Below, piece after piece: positions 54,180 to 61,980 of a stretch of DNA of 64,000 bases (position 1 is the first letter of the stretch; each line of letters starts with the position of its first letter). The notes beneath the pieces are model-generated. The model ran no database searches. It saw only the letters and a list, made by a program, of their open reading frames with translations, and was not told where the DNA came from. The position numbers and the translations under genes are program-made. Origin of the DNA: Lachnospiraceae bacterium (GTDB taxonomy: Bacteria; Bacillota; Clostridia; Lachnospirales; Lachnospiraceae); contig CAJTEW010000001.1 of the NCBI GenBank assembly GCA_910575605.1, positions 344,049-408,048 of the forward strand. Direction: 5' to 3'.

Positions 54180-54208
54180 ATTCTATACTTTTTTCCAGTG
54201 AATGTCAA
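54180..54208 (-). promoter_or_regulatory. Promoter of rny
   Basis: Minus-strand TTGACA (54208-54203), 17-nt spacer, TAGAAT (54185-54180), 7 nt after the recX stop. Confidence 0.75.
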
Positions 54209-54215
54209 GCACCAG

Positions 54216-54818
54216 TTATTCATTCTCTAATGCCCGGCACACATCATCATAAGAAAATCCCTTGCGCATCACATATGCCATAAATCTCTGTTTCTCCTCA
54301 TAGGAAGACTCTTCTGGAATATAATGGCGCTTTTTCATAAGCTTCCTTACTGCCTCTGACGCCGTATCCTCTCCATAACATTCCTCCATTGCTCTCTCAA
54401 TATCTTCTTCAGAAATCCCCTTTCCCTTGAGAAGCATCTCCATTTCTCTTCGGCTCTTCTTATCCTTGCGGATGTCTATAAAACTTCTTGCATAATTTAC
54501 ATCATCTACATATCCAAAGGACTTTACATAAAAAATTGCTTCCTCTGCAACATCATCCGGGTACCCGCCCTGCTTAAGCTTTTCTAGGAGCTGTTTCTCG
54601 GTACGCCCCATATCATTCAGCAAATGCATAGCCCGAAGCTTCGCTCTCTTAACAAGCACCTCCCCCCGGATTTTGTCACAAGTTTCCTTAAGAATCTCCT
54701 TGCCTTCCCGTATCTGATAGCGAGACAGCTCGCCTTTGTATAATACAAAAGCGAACTGTCCATCTATGTACACCTTATACCTTGTCTTCGTCACGGCTTC
54801 CGTCTTTGTGACAATCAT
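54216..54818 (-). CDS. recX: RecX regulatory protein
   Basis: A 200-residue, all-helical protein of three-helix repeats that binds RecA filaments and limits their activity. Family stretches: the start IVTKTEAVTKTRYKVYIDG, LKQGGYPDDVAEEAI, GYVDDVNYARSFIDIRKDKK and the C-terminal MRKGFSYDDVCRALE. It starts 3 nt after the recA stop, so it is co-transcribed and SOS-induced with recA. Confidence 0.93.
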   Translation of the reverse strand: MIVTKTEAVTKTRYKVYIDGQFAFVLYKGELSRYQIREGKEILKETCDKIRGEVLVKRAKLRAMHLLNDMGRTEKQLLEKLKQGGYPDDVAEEAIFYVKSFGYVDDVNYARSFIDIRKDKKSRREMEMLLKGKGISEEDIERAMEECYGEDTASEAVRKLMKKRHYIPEESSYEEKQRFMAYVMRKGFSYDDVCRALENE

Positions 54819-54821
54819 CTG

Positions 54822-55928
54822 TTACTCCTCTGCCTTCCCGTCTGCTTTATCTCCGGGCACCTTTTCATCTTTCTTCGTCCTCTTCGTAACTTTCTCCTGC
54901 TTCTGTGGTTCCTCCCCTCCAGAAACAGCTCCGCCGAAATTATAATGCTCACGAATCTTCTTATCCAGGGTATTTATTACATCCACATGCTCAGCAAGAT
55001 AAATTTTCGCATTCTCCCTTCCCTGACCAATCTTATCGCCATTATAGGAAAACCATGCCCCGCTCTTATTCACAAGTCCTAGATTTACCGCAAGGTCCAG
55101 AATATCTCCTTCCTTTGAGATACCTTTTCCAAACATAATGTCAAATTCTGCTTCCTTAAACGGCGGCGCAATCTTGTTCTTAACTACCTTGACACGGGTC
55201 CTGTTTCCAATCATCTCTCCGCTCTGTTTAAGTGTCTCAATCCTTCTTACATCCATGCGGATAGACGCATAGAACTTAAGTGCCCGTCCTCCTGTGGTCG
55301 TCTCCGGATTACCAAACATCACCCCAACCTTCTCACGAAGCTGATTAATGAAAATCACAACACAGTTAGACTTACTGATGACCGGAGTAAGCTTCCTTAA
55401 AGCCTGTGACATAAGCCTTGCCTGGAGACCCACATGGGAGTCTCCCATATCCCCTTCAATCTCCTGACGAGGCACAAGTGCAGCCACAGAGTCAATGACA
55501 ACAATATCCATCGCCCCTGAGCGGACCATGGTCTCTGCTATCTCCAATGCCTGGTCTCCGCTGTCAGGCTGAGAGATATAGAGTTCGTCAATATCTACTC
55601 CGATATTCTTCGCATACACCGGATCCAGTGCATGCTCTGCATCAATAAATCCTGCAATACCGCCTCTTTTCTGAACCTCTGAAATCATATGCAGCGCGAC
55701 CGTCGTCTTACCGCTTGATTCTGGTCCGTAGACCTCTACGATACGTCCCTTTGGAACACCTCCTAATCCGAGTGCAATATCCAGACTTAAGGAACCTGTA
55801 GGAATAGTCTCCACAACAACCTGGGCAGCCGGGTCGCCAAGCTTCATCACTGTTCCCTTTCCGAAATCCTTCTCTAACTTTGCTATCGCAGCGTCTAACG
55901 CTTTCTTCTTATCTTCATTACCTGCCAT
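54822..55928 (-). CDS. recA: Recombinase RecA
   Basis: A 368-residue strand-exchange ATPase. Walker [14 protein letters not shown], the MAW segment [20 protein letters not shown], Walker [11 protein letters not shown], loop L2 region [20 protein letters not shown] and the [17 protein letters not shown] stretch are intact. The C-terminal 35 residues are very charged ([20 protein letters not shown]). ATG 55928 is chosen because the promoter and LexA box at 55951-56006 would otherwise be inside the coding region. Confidence 0.97.
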   Translation of the reverse strand: MAGNEDKKKALDAAIAKLEKDFGKGTVMKLGDPAAQVVVETIPTGSLSLDIALGLGGVPKGRIVEVYGPESSGKTTVALHMISEVQKRGGIAGFIDAEHALDPVYAKNIGVDIDELYISQPDSGDQALEIAETMVRSGAMDIVVIDSVAALVPRQEIEGDMGDSHVGLQARLMSQALRKLTPVISKSNCVVIFINQLREKVGVMFGNPETTTGGRALKFYASIRMDVRRIETLKQSGEMIGNRTRVKVVKNKIAPPFKEAEFDIMFGKGISKEGDILDLAVNLGLVNKSGAWFSYNGDKIGQGRENAKIYLAEHVDVINTLDKKIREHYNFGGAVSGGEEPQKQEKVTKRTKKDEKVPGDKADGKAEE

Positions 55929-55950
55929 AATTAATTCTCCTCTTATATCA

Positions 55951-55964
55951 CGAACTAATGTTCG
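55951..55964. promoter_or_regulatory. LexA (SOS) box of recA
   Basis: CGAACTAATGTTCG matches the Gram-positive LexA consensus (GAAC-N4-GTTC) exactly and is palindromic. It lies about 14 bp downstream of the -10, overlapping early transcript, and would repress recA-recX until DNA damage. Confidence 0.9.
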
Positions 55965-55977
55965 CATTTCTGTTATT

Positions 55978-56006
55978 ATAGTATTATATTTGTTCCAAAT
56001 TGTCAA
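55978..56006 (-). promoter_or_regulatory. Promoter of recA
   Basis: Minus-strand TTGACA (56006-56001), 17-nt spacer, TACTAT (55983-55978), 50 nt before the recA start. Confidence 0.8.
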
Positions 56007-56034
56007 TAGCAAAATAATGAAAAAGAATATAAAT

Positions 56035-56071
56035 AGTACCCTCAACAAAATTACTTTAACATGAGGGTACT
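56035..56071 (-). terminator. Terminator of the nuclease gene
   Basis: AGTACCCTCA and TGAGGGTACT form a perfect 10-bp stem with a 17-nt loop, followed by a T-rich tract on the minus strand just before the recA -35. Confidence 0.6.
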
Positions 56072-56102
56072 GGTTCGTCAACTATTTACTTATTTTATTC
56101 CC

Positions 56103-56999
56103 TTATCTCTTCGCCTTCCGGTATCCGGCATCTTCTGCCTCCTGCTCTGAATGAAAAATCACCAGATTTTTTGAATCTGCCATCTCCTCATATGCTGCCT
56201 GTCCGGGACAATGATATATTTTTGAGCGGGAATTTCCCCTGATTTCTTCCTGTTCATCTTCCAGACTCATTTCTCCACTGTTTTTTAGGCAGCTGTCTCC
56301 TGTTGCATAATCAATCTCAATTCCTGGCTGTACATTATAGACAAAAACATGAAAGCAGATTCCTTCTCCTTCGTCCTCCACGGAATATGCCTCCATCTCC
56401 ACACCTTCTGCCAGCAGATTCTCTCCTTCAAACACCGGAGTCACTCTGTAAAGAACATGAAAGCCTGTTTCTTTTACATAATCTGCCACCATATTTTCAA
56501 AAGGCAGCATCCCCTCTACGTTCATATAGCGGGTTCCTGTAATCAGATTTCTTTCATTTGCATTTTCTGCTGTCAGCTGGTATCCAATCAGATGACAGCG
56601 GTTGTACAGATATTTTCCGTCTACATTATCATATTTTACTGTCTGCCAGCCTGTAGGCTTTACCTTCCCGATACTGCCCCTCTCCTCCAGCGGCATCAGA
56701 TCCTGCCCAATATTGGCATAAGCCCCCTGACATCTTCCTAATGCGTCCAGCTCACTGTACCTTTCAAAGGATTCCTCTGTCAGCTCCTCTGTCCGAAAGT
56801 CCGGCTCATTTTCATTGATTACAACATAAGGCTCTTTTGTATATTTTTGTACACTTTCAACAGAAAAAGATTCCCTCTCGGCCGTTTCCTGCTCCTTTAG
56901 CCATGACTGTTTTTGTACTCCACAGCCTGCTGTACAGATACTGCATAACAGGCTTCCTATAAGGAGACATAAAGCTGCACATCTTCCTGCGGCTCTCAT
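56103..56999 (-). CDS. Exported DNA/RNA non-specific endonuclease
   Basis: A 298-residue extracytoplasmic nuclease of the beta-beta-alpha-metal (EndA/NucA-like) family. The core reads KYLYNRCHLIGYQLTAENAN with the catalytic His, then NERNLITGTRYMNVEGMLPF with the metal Asn. The N-terminus is a hydrophobic export signal ending near CTAGC, a degenerate lipobox, so it may be lipid-anchored or cleaved. The arginine of the usual DRGH motif is kept (NRCH). It may serve nutrient DNA use or competence. It overlaps the upstream gene by 4 nt and ends before the recA promoter. Confidence 0.88.
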   Translation of the reverse strand: MRAAGRCAALCLLIGSLLCSICTAGCGVQKQSWLKEQETAERESFSVESVQKYTKEPYVVINENEPDFRTEELTEESFERYSELDALGRCQGAYANIGQDLMPLEERGSIGKVKPTGWQTVKYDNVDGKYLYNRCHLIGYQLTAENANERNLITGTRYMNVEGMLPFENMVADYVKETGFHVLYRVTPVFEGENLLAEGVEMEAYSVEDEGEGICFHVFVYNVQPGIEIDYATGDSCLKNSGEMSLEDEQEEIRGNSRSKIYHCPGQAAYEEMADSKNLVIFHSEQEAEDAGYRKAKR

Positions 57000-57421
57000 A
57001 CCGTCACCTCCCTGTCTCTTTTATAGACTTCTTCTGTAATTTTCTCGTGAGAAACACCAGGAAATTCTAAAGTTGACACTCTTTCCCATTTGTCAGGCTC
57101 CCAGTCAATACTCATATCTGCAGGATATTTCCGGTTCCACCTAAAAACAATAATTTTCTCAATCTTGCCTTCAACAGGCTTTAACTTCTCTGTTTCCAGC
57201 AGACACATTTCCCCCTCCCCTGCTTTCATAAGAAAATGTTCGTCTTTGGCTGCTTCCACACCTTCCATCCTCCCATACAGCCTGTAAGAATAGGAATTCA
57301 TCCACAGCCGCTTTCCCTTACAGAGCCCACGGATTCTTTCAGCCACAGCCTTGTCCCTGCTCTGACGCCTTCCGTTAAATAGCATACCGCCGTTTTCATC
57401 CAGACATACAATAATTACCAT
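56996..57421 (-). CDS. Conserved hypothetical protein, Lachnospiraceae type
   Basis: A 141-residue soluble protein with no recognised domain. The start VIIVCLDENGGMLFNGRRQS and RLWMNSYSYRLYG recall a small family seen in Lachnospiraceae that is sometimes labelled ribonuclease Z without support; no metallo-beta-lactamase HxHxDH motif is present, so that name should not be used. Its 4-nt overlap (ATGA) with the exported nuclease gene implies coupled translation. Function unknown. Confidence 0.6.
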   Translation of the reverse strand: MVIIVCLDENGGMLFNGRRQSRDKAVAERIRGLCKGKRLWMNSYSYRLYGRMEGVEAAKDEHFLMKAGEGEMCLLETEKLKPVEGKIEKIIVFRWNRKYPADMSIDWEPDKWERVSTLEFPGVSHEKITEEVYKRDREVTV

Positions 57422-57449
57422 CTTCCACTCCTTAAACCAACTCGTATAT

Positions 57450-58682
57450 TTAGCAGCATACTTTTTTTAAAAGTTCTTTAAAACACCACAAAAAATCTCT
57501 CTCTTTTACTTCCTTAAGTGTAACAAGCTCGTAAGAAGCAATCTCCTCCCCATTCAAAATATAGGTAATCTTTCCTGCATGTGTTCCCTTCTTCACCGGA
57601 GCAGAAAACCCCTTCTCAAGCTCTCTGGTTATCTCTACTGTTTCATCAGACCTAAGTAAAAGAACAAGCTCTTTCGTATTCATGTCGTCCAATGTCCCTT
57701 CATCATCCTTAAGTCCCACTGGCACTGCCGCATTCTCCACATAGATATTTTTATCAGAGACACCACCCTTAACCGGAAGCTCCTCTATCTTTACTTCCTC
57801 CCACACGTCCCGGTACTCATAACTTGCAAGCCCATATTCCATAAGCGCACGGGTATCCTTCCATTTATAGGTTTTATTATTAGGCCAGCCGCAGGCAAGA
57901 AGAGCAACGATAAAGGTTTTTCCATCTCTTTTAAGAGCTCCTACATAGCAGTAACCTGCATCTGCCGTAAACCCAGTTTTTCCAGATAAGGCTCCCTCCA
58001 TCATTCCTAAAAATGCATTATGATTATTACAGGAAAAGGAGCGGTTCCCATCAAGATTGGAAAACTGCCAGCTTCCTGTCCTTGTAATCTCAAGAAATTC
58101 TTCCTTTTTAGGTGATTCCATAATACAGTATTTCATAATTCTGGCAAGATCTGCCGCAGTTGTGGAATGGACTCCTCCCTCATCCTTTCCGTCAAGCCCG
58201 TTAGGAGTAACAAAATGAGTGTCCCTGCACCCAATCTCTTCTGCCTTTTCATTCATCATAACGGCAAACTTTTCCACTGTCCCGGCAATGCCTTCTGCCA
58301 CTATTACTGCACTGTCATTGTGGGACTCAAGCATCAGGGAATAAAGAATGTCACGGATATAGTACTGTTCTCCCTTCCTCACTCCTAGATGCACCTGCGG
58401 CTGTCTGGCCGCATAGGTGGAAGCCTCCACTGTCTGCCCTTCCTCCATATGCTCCAACGCCAAAATACACGTCATAATCTTCGTCGTACTGGCCATGGGC
58501 CGTCTTTTATCTTCCTCTTTCCCAAATAAAATACGCCCGCTGTCCGCATCCATAAGAACCGCCGACTGGGCGTAAAGCTGTGCTGGTTCGCTCACCGTCT
58601 CCTGTGCCTTCACGGGGACGCGGTACATCCACACGGACAGGATACATACCAGACTGATTATACTCATCCATCTTCTTTTCAT
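57450..58682 (-). CDS. D-alanyl-D-alanine carboxypeptidase (DacF/PBP5-like)
   Basis: A 410-residue low-molecular-weight penicillin-binding protein trimming the terminal D-Ala of peptidoglycan stem peptides. Catalytic motifs: SxxK as ASTTKIMT, SxN as ESHNDSAVIV, KTG as SGKTGFTADAGYC. An N-terminal signal peptide (about residues 1-25) and a C-terminal amphipathic helix (ERDFLWCFKELLKKVC) suit an enzyme tethered outside the membrane. ATG 58682 has AGG 8 nt upstream; a GTG three codons earlier overlaps it. It follows scpB, an order common in clostridia where dacF has a sporulation role. Confidence 0.9.
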   Translation of the reverse strand: MKRRWMSIISLVCILSVWMYRVPVKAQETVSEPAQLYAQSAVLMDADSGRILFGKEEDKRRPMASTTKIMTCILALEHMEEGQTVEASTYAARQPQVHLGVRKGEQYYIRDILYSLMLESHNDSAVIVAEGIAGTVEKFAVMMNEKAEEIGCRDTHFVTPNGLDGKDEGGVHSTTAADLARIMKYCIMESPKKEEFLEITRTGSWQFSNLDGNRSFSCNNHNAFLGMMEGALSGKTGFTADAGYCYVGALKRDGKTFIVALLACGWPNNKTYKWKDTRALMEYGLASYEYRDVWEEVKIEELPVKGGVSDKNIYVENAAVPVGLKDDEGTLDDMNTKELVLLLRSDETVEITRELEKGFSAPVKKGTHAGKITYILNGEEIASYELVTLKEVKERDFLWCFKELLKKVCC

Positions 58683-58735
58683 TTCTCGCACCTACATTAC
58701 CGTATTACTAGCAATGTATGATACATTCTCCTGAT

Positions 58736-59314
58736 TTATACATTGAGCTTGAGTTGAATCTCCTCCTCTGCCTCTGCCTTGAAACTTTCCACCTGCTCCG
58801 GATTCATGCTGGGAAGCTCATCTACGGAATGGATACTAAATCTTCGAAGAAATTCCTCCGTTGTCCCGAACTGTATAGGCTTTCCAGGTGCATCAAGTCT
58901 TCCCACCTCGCACGCAAGATTATATTCCACCAGCTTATTAACCGCATGGTCGGATTTTACCCCCCGTATCTTCTCAATCTCCAGCTTCGTTACTGGCTGC
59001 TTGTATGCAATAATAGAAAGAGTCTCCAAAAGCACGTCTGTAAGCACATATTTTCTCGGCTGCTTTGCAACACGAATCAGATATTCATATGTTTCTACTT
59101 TTGTACAAAGCTGAAAGGAATCTTCAAGCTCAATAATATGTATTCCTCTGTTATCTGCCCTGTATTTATCCTGCATCTGATGAATCAGCCTTCTTGTTGT
59201 CGCTTCATCATGCTCTATGGCGGCAGCAATCTTACTAAGTTCCACAGATTCCCCCATCGTAAACAGGACTGCTTCTATGATACTCTCCAGTTTATTAATC
59301 TCCACTTGTTCCAT
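58736..59314 (-). CDS. scpB: Segregation and condensation protein B
   Basis: A 192-residue winged-helix protein that binds the kleisin ScpA within the SMC condensin complex and helps separate chromosomes. Seen: ESIIEAVLFTMGESVELSKI, VLTDVLLETLSIIAYKQPVT and KIRGVKSDHAVNKLVE. It starts 23 nt after scpA and ends 53 nt before the carboxypeptidase gene. Confidence 0.95.
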   Translation of the reverse strand: MEQVEINKLESIIEAVLFTMGESVELSKIAAAIEHDEATTRRLIHQMQDKYRADNRGIHIIELEDSFQLCTKVETYEYLIRVAKQPRKYVLTDVLLETLSIIAYKQPVTKLEIEKIRGVKSDHAVNKLVEYNLACEVGRLDAPGKPIQFGTTEEFLRRFSIHSVDELPSMNPEQVESFKAEAEEEIQLKLNV

Positions 59315-59337
59315 ATTACCTTTCCCACTCTCATACT

Positions 59338-60081
59338 TTATAAGGTTGATGTGATTAGAATATCATCAAAGGGCTGTTCCTGCAAAATAGAAATAATACC
59401 CTCCTTCATGAGCTGCAAAACTGCCAGAAATGTCACCACAGTCTGCACCTTTGAACTCTGTTTTTCTAAAAGCTCCTTAAAAAGAAAGCTTCTATGCTCC
59501 CTAGCGTACTCTGTAACATACAGAAGCTTCTCAGGAAGTGTTACCTCTTCCTTCTCAAGCTTTCCGAATTTGCTGCGGACAGGGTCGATTTTATCCGCCT
59601 GCCGCTTCATTACATCCTTGAAAATGTTATTCAGTCTTGCCAGTGTAAGGTCCCCTAAAAGCTCATCTAAATCAACCGGCTGTACATAGGAAAGAACCTC
59701 CTCAGGAATAGTGGGTGCCTTGTACAGGGACCGCTCCCCTTCTATCTGGCGGTCTTTAAGCTCATAGGACATATATTTGTACATCTTATATTCCAAAAGC
59801 TGGGCCACAAGCTCCTGCCGTGGGTCTTCCTCCTCGCCTTCCTCATTAAGTTCTTTTGGAAGAAGCATCCTGCATTTGATATCCAGAAGGGTTGCCGCCA
59901 TAACAAGAAATTCACTCATTATATTCAAATCCTCTTTTTCCATCTCCCGGATATATTCCATGTACTGGTTTGTAATCTCTACGATTGGAATATCATAAAT
60001 ATCTATTTTATTTTTATCAATCAGGTGTAAAAGTAAATCCAGTGGCCCCTCAAACACCTGTAATTTTACCGGAATTCCCAT
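59338..60081 (-). CDS. scpA: Segregation and condensation protein A
   Basis: A 247-residue kleisin subunit that bridges the SMC heads with ScpB. The start VKLQVFEGPLDLLLHLIDKN and DIYDIPIVEITNQYMEYI are diagnostic; FLVMAATLLDIKCRMLLPKE follows. The C-terminal winged-helix part binds the SMC head. It is preceded by its own promoter and leads the scpA-scpB-dacF group. Confidence 0.96.
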   Translation of the reverse strand: MGIPVKLQVFEGPLDLLLHLIDKNKIDIYDIPIVEITNQYMEYIREMEKEDLNIMSEFLVMAATLLDIKCRMLLPKELNEEGEEEDPRQELVAQLLEYKMYKYMSYELKDRQIEGERSLYKAPTIPEEVLSYVQPVDLDELLGDLTLARLNNIFKDVMKRQADKIDPVRSKFGKLEKEEVTLPEKLLYVTEYAREHRSFLFKELLEKQSSKVQTVVTFLAVLQLMKEGIISILQEQPFDDILITSTL

Positions 60082-60116
60082 ATGTGCCCTCCGCCTGTCT
60101 AAGTCGCAGCTTACAT

Positions 60117-60145
60117 ATTATACAAGATTTTAGTCTGTTTCACAA
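60117..60145 (-). promoter_or_regulatory. Promoter of scpA-scpB
   Basis: Minus-strand TTGTGA (60145-60140), 17-nt spacer, TATAAT (60122-60117). Confidence 0.65.
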
Positions 60146-60148
60146 CCC

Positions 60149-61024
60149 TTAGAATTCCAATACAATAATTTCTGCTGAATTGAACAGCCGGACCGGAATC
60201 GTATGATTCCCAATCCCTCTGCTTACAACAGCTGCCTGTGTCCCTTTTTTATAATATCCCCCGGAATATTTAGGGAACAGCTCAAAGCCCGGTGAAATCA
60301 CTCCCCGAAAGCCTGGAATCCCTACGACACCTCCGTGGAAATGCCCAGACAGCACCAGATCCGCTCCCCACTTCAAATAAATATTCATATAAGCAGGATT
60401 GTGAGCCAGAAGAATCTGATAGGATTTCCTGTCACACTCCCCGATACATGCCTCCACAGTTTTAATATCCGGTCCCTTTCTTTTTACCTTTGCATAACCC
60501 TTGTCCGGGATTTCCAGTCCCGTTACTCTAACAGAAACATCTTTACACATAAACTCTGCGGATGTATTTTCCAAAAAGTGAACCCCGGCTTTTATAAGTC
60601 CGGCCCTATATTCTTTGTAAGACTGCTCATAATCCTTAGGATGCTCCTTCATCCTCTGCTCATGATTTCCGTTTGCATAGTAAACCGGACAGATAGAAGG
60701 AAGCCTTTTTACAAATTCCGATGCCGGATGATAATCATGCCCGTTCTTTCCCACCAGCATATCCCCGCCTGCCAGTATAATATCCGGCTTCTGTCTTGCA
60801 ATGGCCTCAAACAGTCTATCATTATTCTTTCCATACATCCTGTTATGAAGGTCACTTAAAAACACGATACGACATTTTCCCTCTGCTGCCTCCCACTTTT
60901 TCGCGGAAATCCAATACCGTGTTACAACAAAGGTTGTAAGCTCCCTTACTGTTTCTAAAGCAAGAATCAAAAATTCTGCGGCAAGCATGAGAAGAGGCCG
61001 CCTCCACTTACCTTTCTGGTCCAT
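60149..61024 (-). CDS. Membrane-anchored metallophosphoesterase (YkuE/YaeI-like)
   Basis: A 291-residue calcineurin-fold phosphoesterase. One N-terminal membrane segment (about residues 10-30), then the metal motifs RIVFLSDLHNRMYG, ILAGGDMLVG, YYANGNHEQR, LLAHNP and LVLSGHFHGG. Relatives act on lipid or cell-envelope phosphoesters, but the substrate here is unknown. Its start overlaps the HAD phosphatase gene by 17 nt, so the two are coupled. Confidence 0.87.
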   Translation of the reverse strand: MDQKGKWRRPLLMLAAEFLILALETVRELTTFVVTRYWISAKKWEAAEGKCRIVFLSDLHNRMYGKNNDRLFEAIARQKPDIILAGGDMLVGKNGHDYHPASEFVKRLPSICPVYYANGNHEQRMKEHPKDYEQSYKEYRAGLIKAGVHFLENTSAEFMCKDVSVRVTGLEIPDKGYAKVKRKGPDIKTVEACIGECDRKSYQILLAHNPAYMNIYLKWGADLVLSGHFHGGVVGIPGFRGVISPGFELFPKYSGGYYKKGTQAAVVSRGIGNHTIPVRLFNSAEIIVLEF

Positions 61025-61829
61025 TAGATATCTTCCTTTCTCTTACAAAATCTTCATACAGCCCAAGAATATTCTGATACGTATAATCCGGCACATATTT
61101 TGTATCCTTTATATCCTCTGGCTTTGCCTCTCCAGTATATAAAAGGGCTGTCTCCACTCCCGCATTAATTCCACAGGCAATATCCGTATACAGTCTGTCT
61201 CCCACAACAAGCACCTCTTCCTTCTTTGCATTTACCTGCTCCGTACAGAGTCTTACAATCTCTGCATTTGGCTTCCCCACATAACAGGGTTCCCTGTCCG
61301 TTGTACTCTTAAGCATTCCACAGATTCCGCCGCAGTCCGGCACAAAGCCATAGGAAACAGGGCAGCGCAGGTCAGGGTTCGTCGCCACATAGTCCACCCC
61401 CGGACGAAACAAAAGCTCACAGGCGGCCTCTATCTTCTCATAAGAAAGAGTCCTATCAAAACCTGCCACAACACAGGACACATCCTTTTCTGCCTTCTTC
61501 GTAACTATAAGCCCGTAATCTCTTAACTCCTCCTCAAAAGAAGGGGTTCCCAGAACAAACAGCTTCCTGCCACTGTAATACTTTTTCAGATAACGGCAGG
61601 CTGCATAAGAAGCAGTCATAAACTGTGCTTCCACTGTATCAATACCCCACTTTTTAAATTTGTACACATAGTCTTTCCGGCTTTTTGTGGAATTATTGGT
61701 GATATAAAAAGAACGGCCGCCTATAGAATCAATATAAGCAAGCAGTTCCCTACTGCCCTCGTACAGGATATCATCAATGGCAATCGTTCCGTCAATATCA
61801 AATAAAAAATATTTTTTTTCCTTTAACAT
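61008..61829 (-). CDS. HAD-IIA family sugar/nucleotide phosphatase (NagD-like)
   Basis: A 273-residue HAD hydrolase. Motif I YFLFDIDGTIAIDDILYEG, motif II YITNNSTKSRKDYVYKFKKW, the cap in the middle third, and motif IV VVGDRLYTDIACGINAGVET followed by LLYTGEAKPEDI match the NagD/AraL group. It may dephosphorylate UMP, glycerol phosphates or sugar phosphates. ATG 61829 is used; the longer frame lacks a ribosome site. Confidence 0.87.
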   Translation of the reverse strand: MLKEKKYFLFDIDGTIAIDDILYEGSRELLAYIDSIGGRSFYITNNSTKSRKDYVYKFKKWGIDTVEAQFMTASYAACRYLKKYYSGRKLFVLGTPSFEEELRDYGLIVTKKAEKDVSCVVAGFDRTLSYEKIEAACELLFRPGVDYVATNPDLRCPVSYGFVPDCGGICGMLKSTTDREPCYVGKPNAEIVRLCTEQVNAKKEEVLVVGDRLYTDIACGINAGVETALLYTGEAKPEDIKDTKYVPDYTYQNILGLYEDFVRERKISNGPER

Positions 61830-61877
61830 TTTTTGATTTCCTTTCATCCTGATAATTATATAATTATTCCTGTTATT

Positions 61878-61907
61878 TTGCAAATAAATATGTTAAAATT
61901 CTATATT
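61878..61907 (+). promoter_or_regulatory. Candidate promoter of pepP
   Basis: TTGCAA (61878-61883), 18-nt spacer, TATATT (61902-61907). The leader also contains AAATGCCT (61912-61919) and AGGCATTT (61950-61957), which could pair around 30 nt, directly before AAAGGAGG. Confidence 0.4.
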
Positions 61908-61980
61908 AGACAAATGCCTTTCGCAATACATATCTTTCTTTCCAATTTTAGGCATTTAAAAATAAAGGAGGTTTTTTATC

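Noticed and set aside
55929..56081. N-terminal extension of RecA
   Set aside because: The extension would contain the promoter and LexA box, and family members start at [13 protein letters not shown] sequence.
58718..59689. Open plus-strand frame of 323 codons opposite scpA/scpB
   Set aside because: Lies fully antisense to two clear genes, has no ribosome site, and its translation is rich in Cys/Leu/Ser without family pattern.
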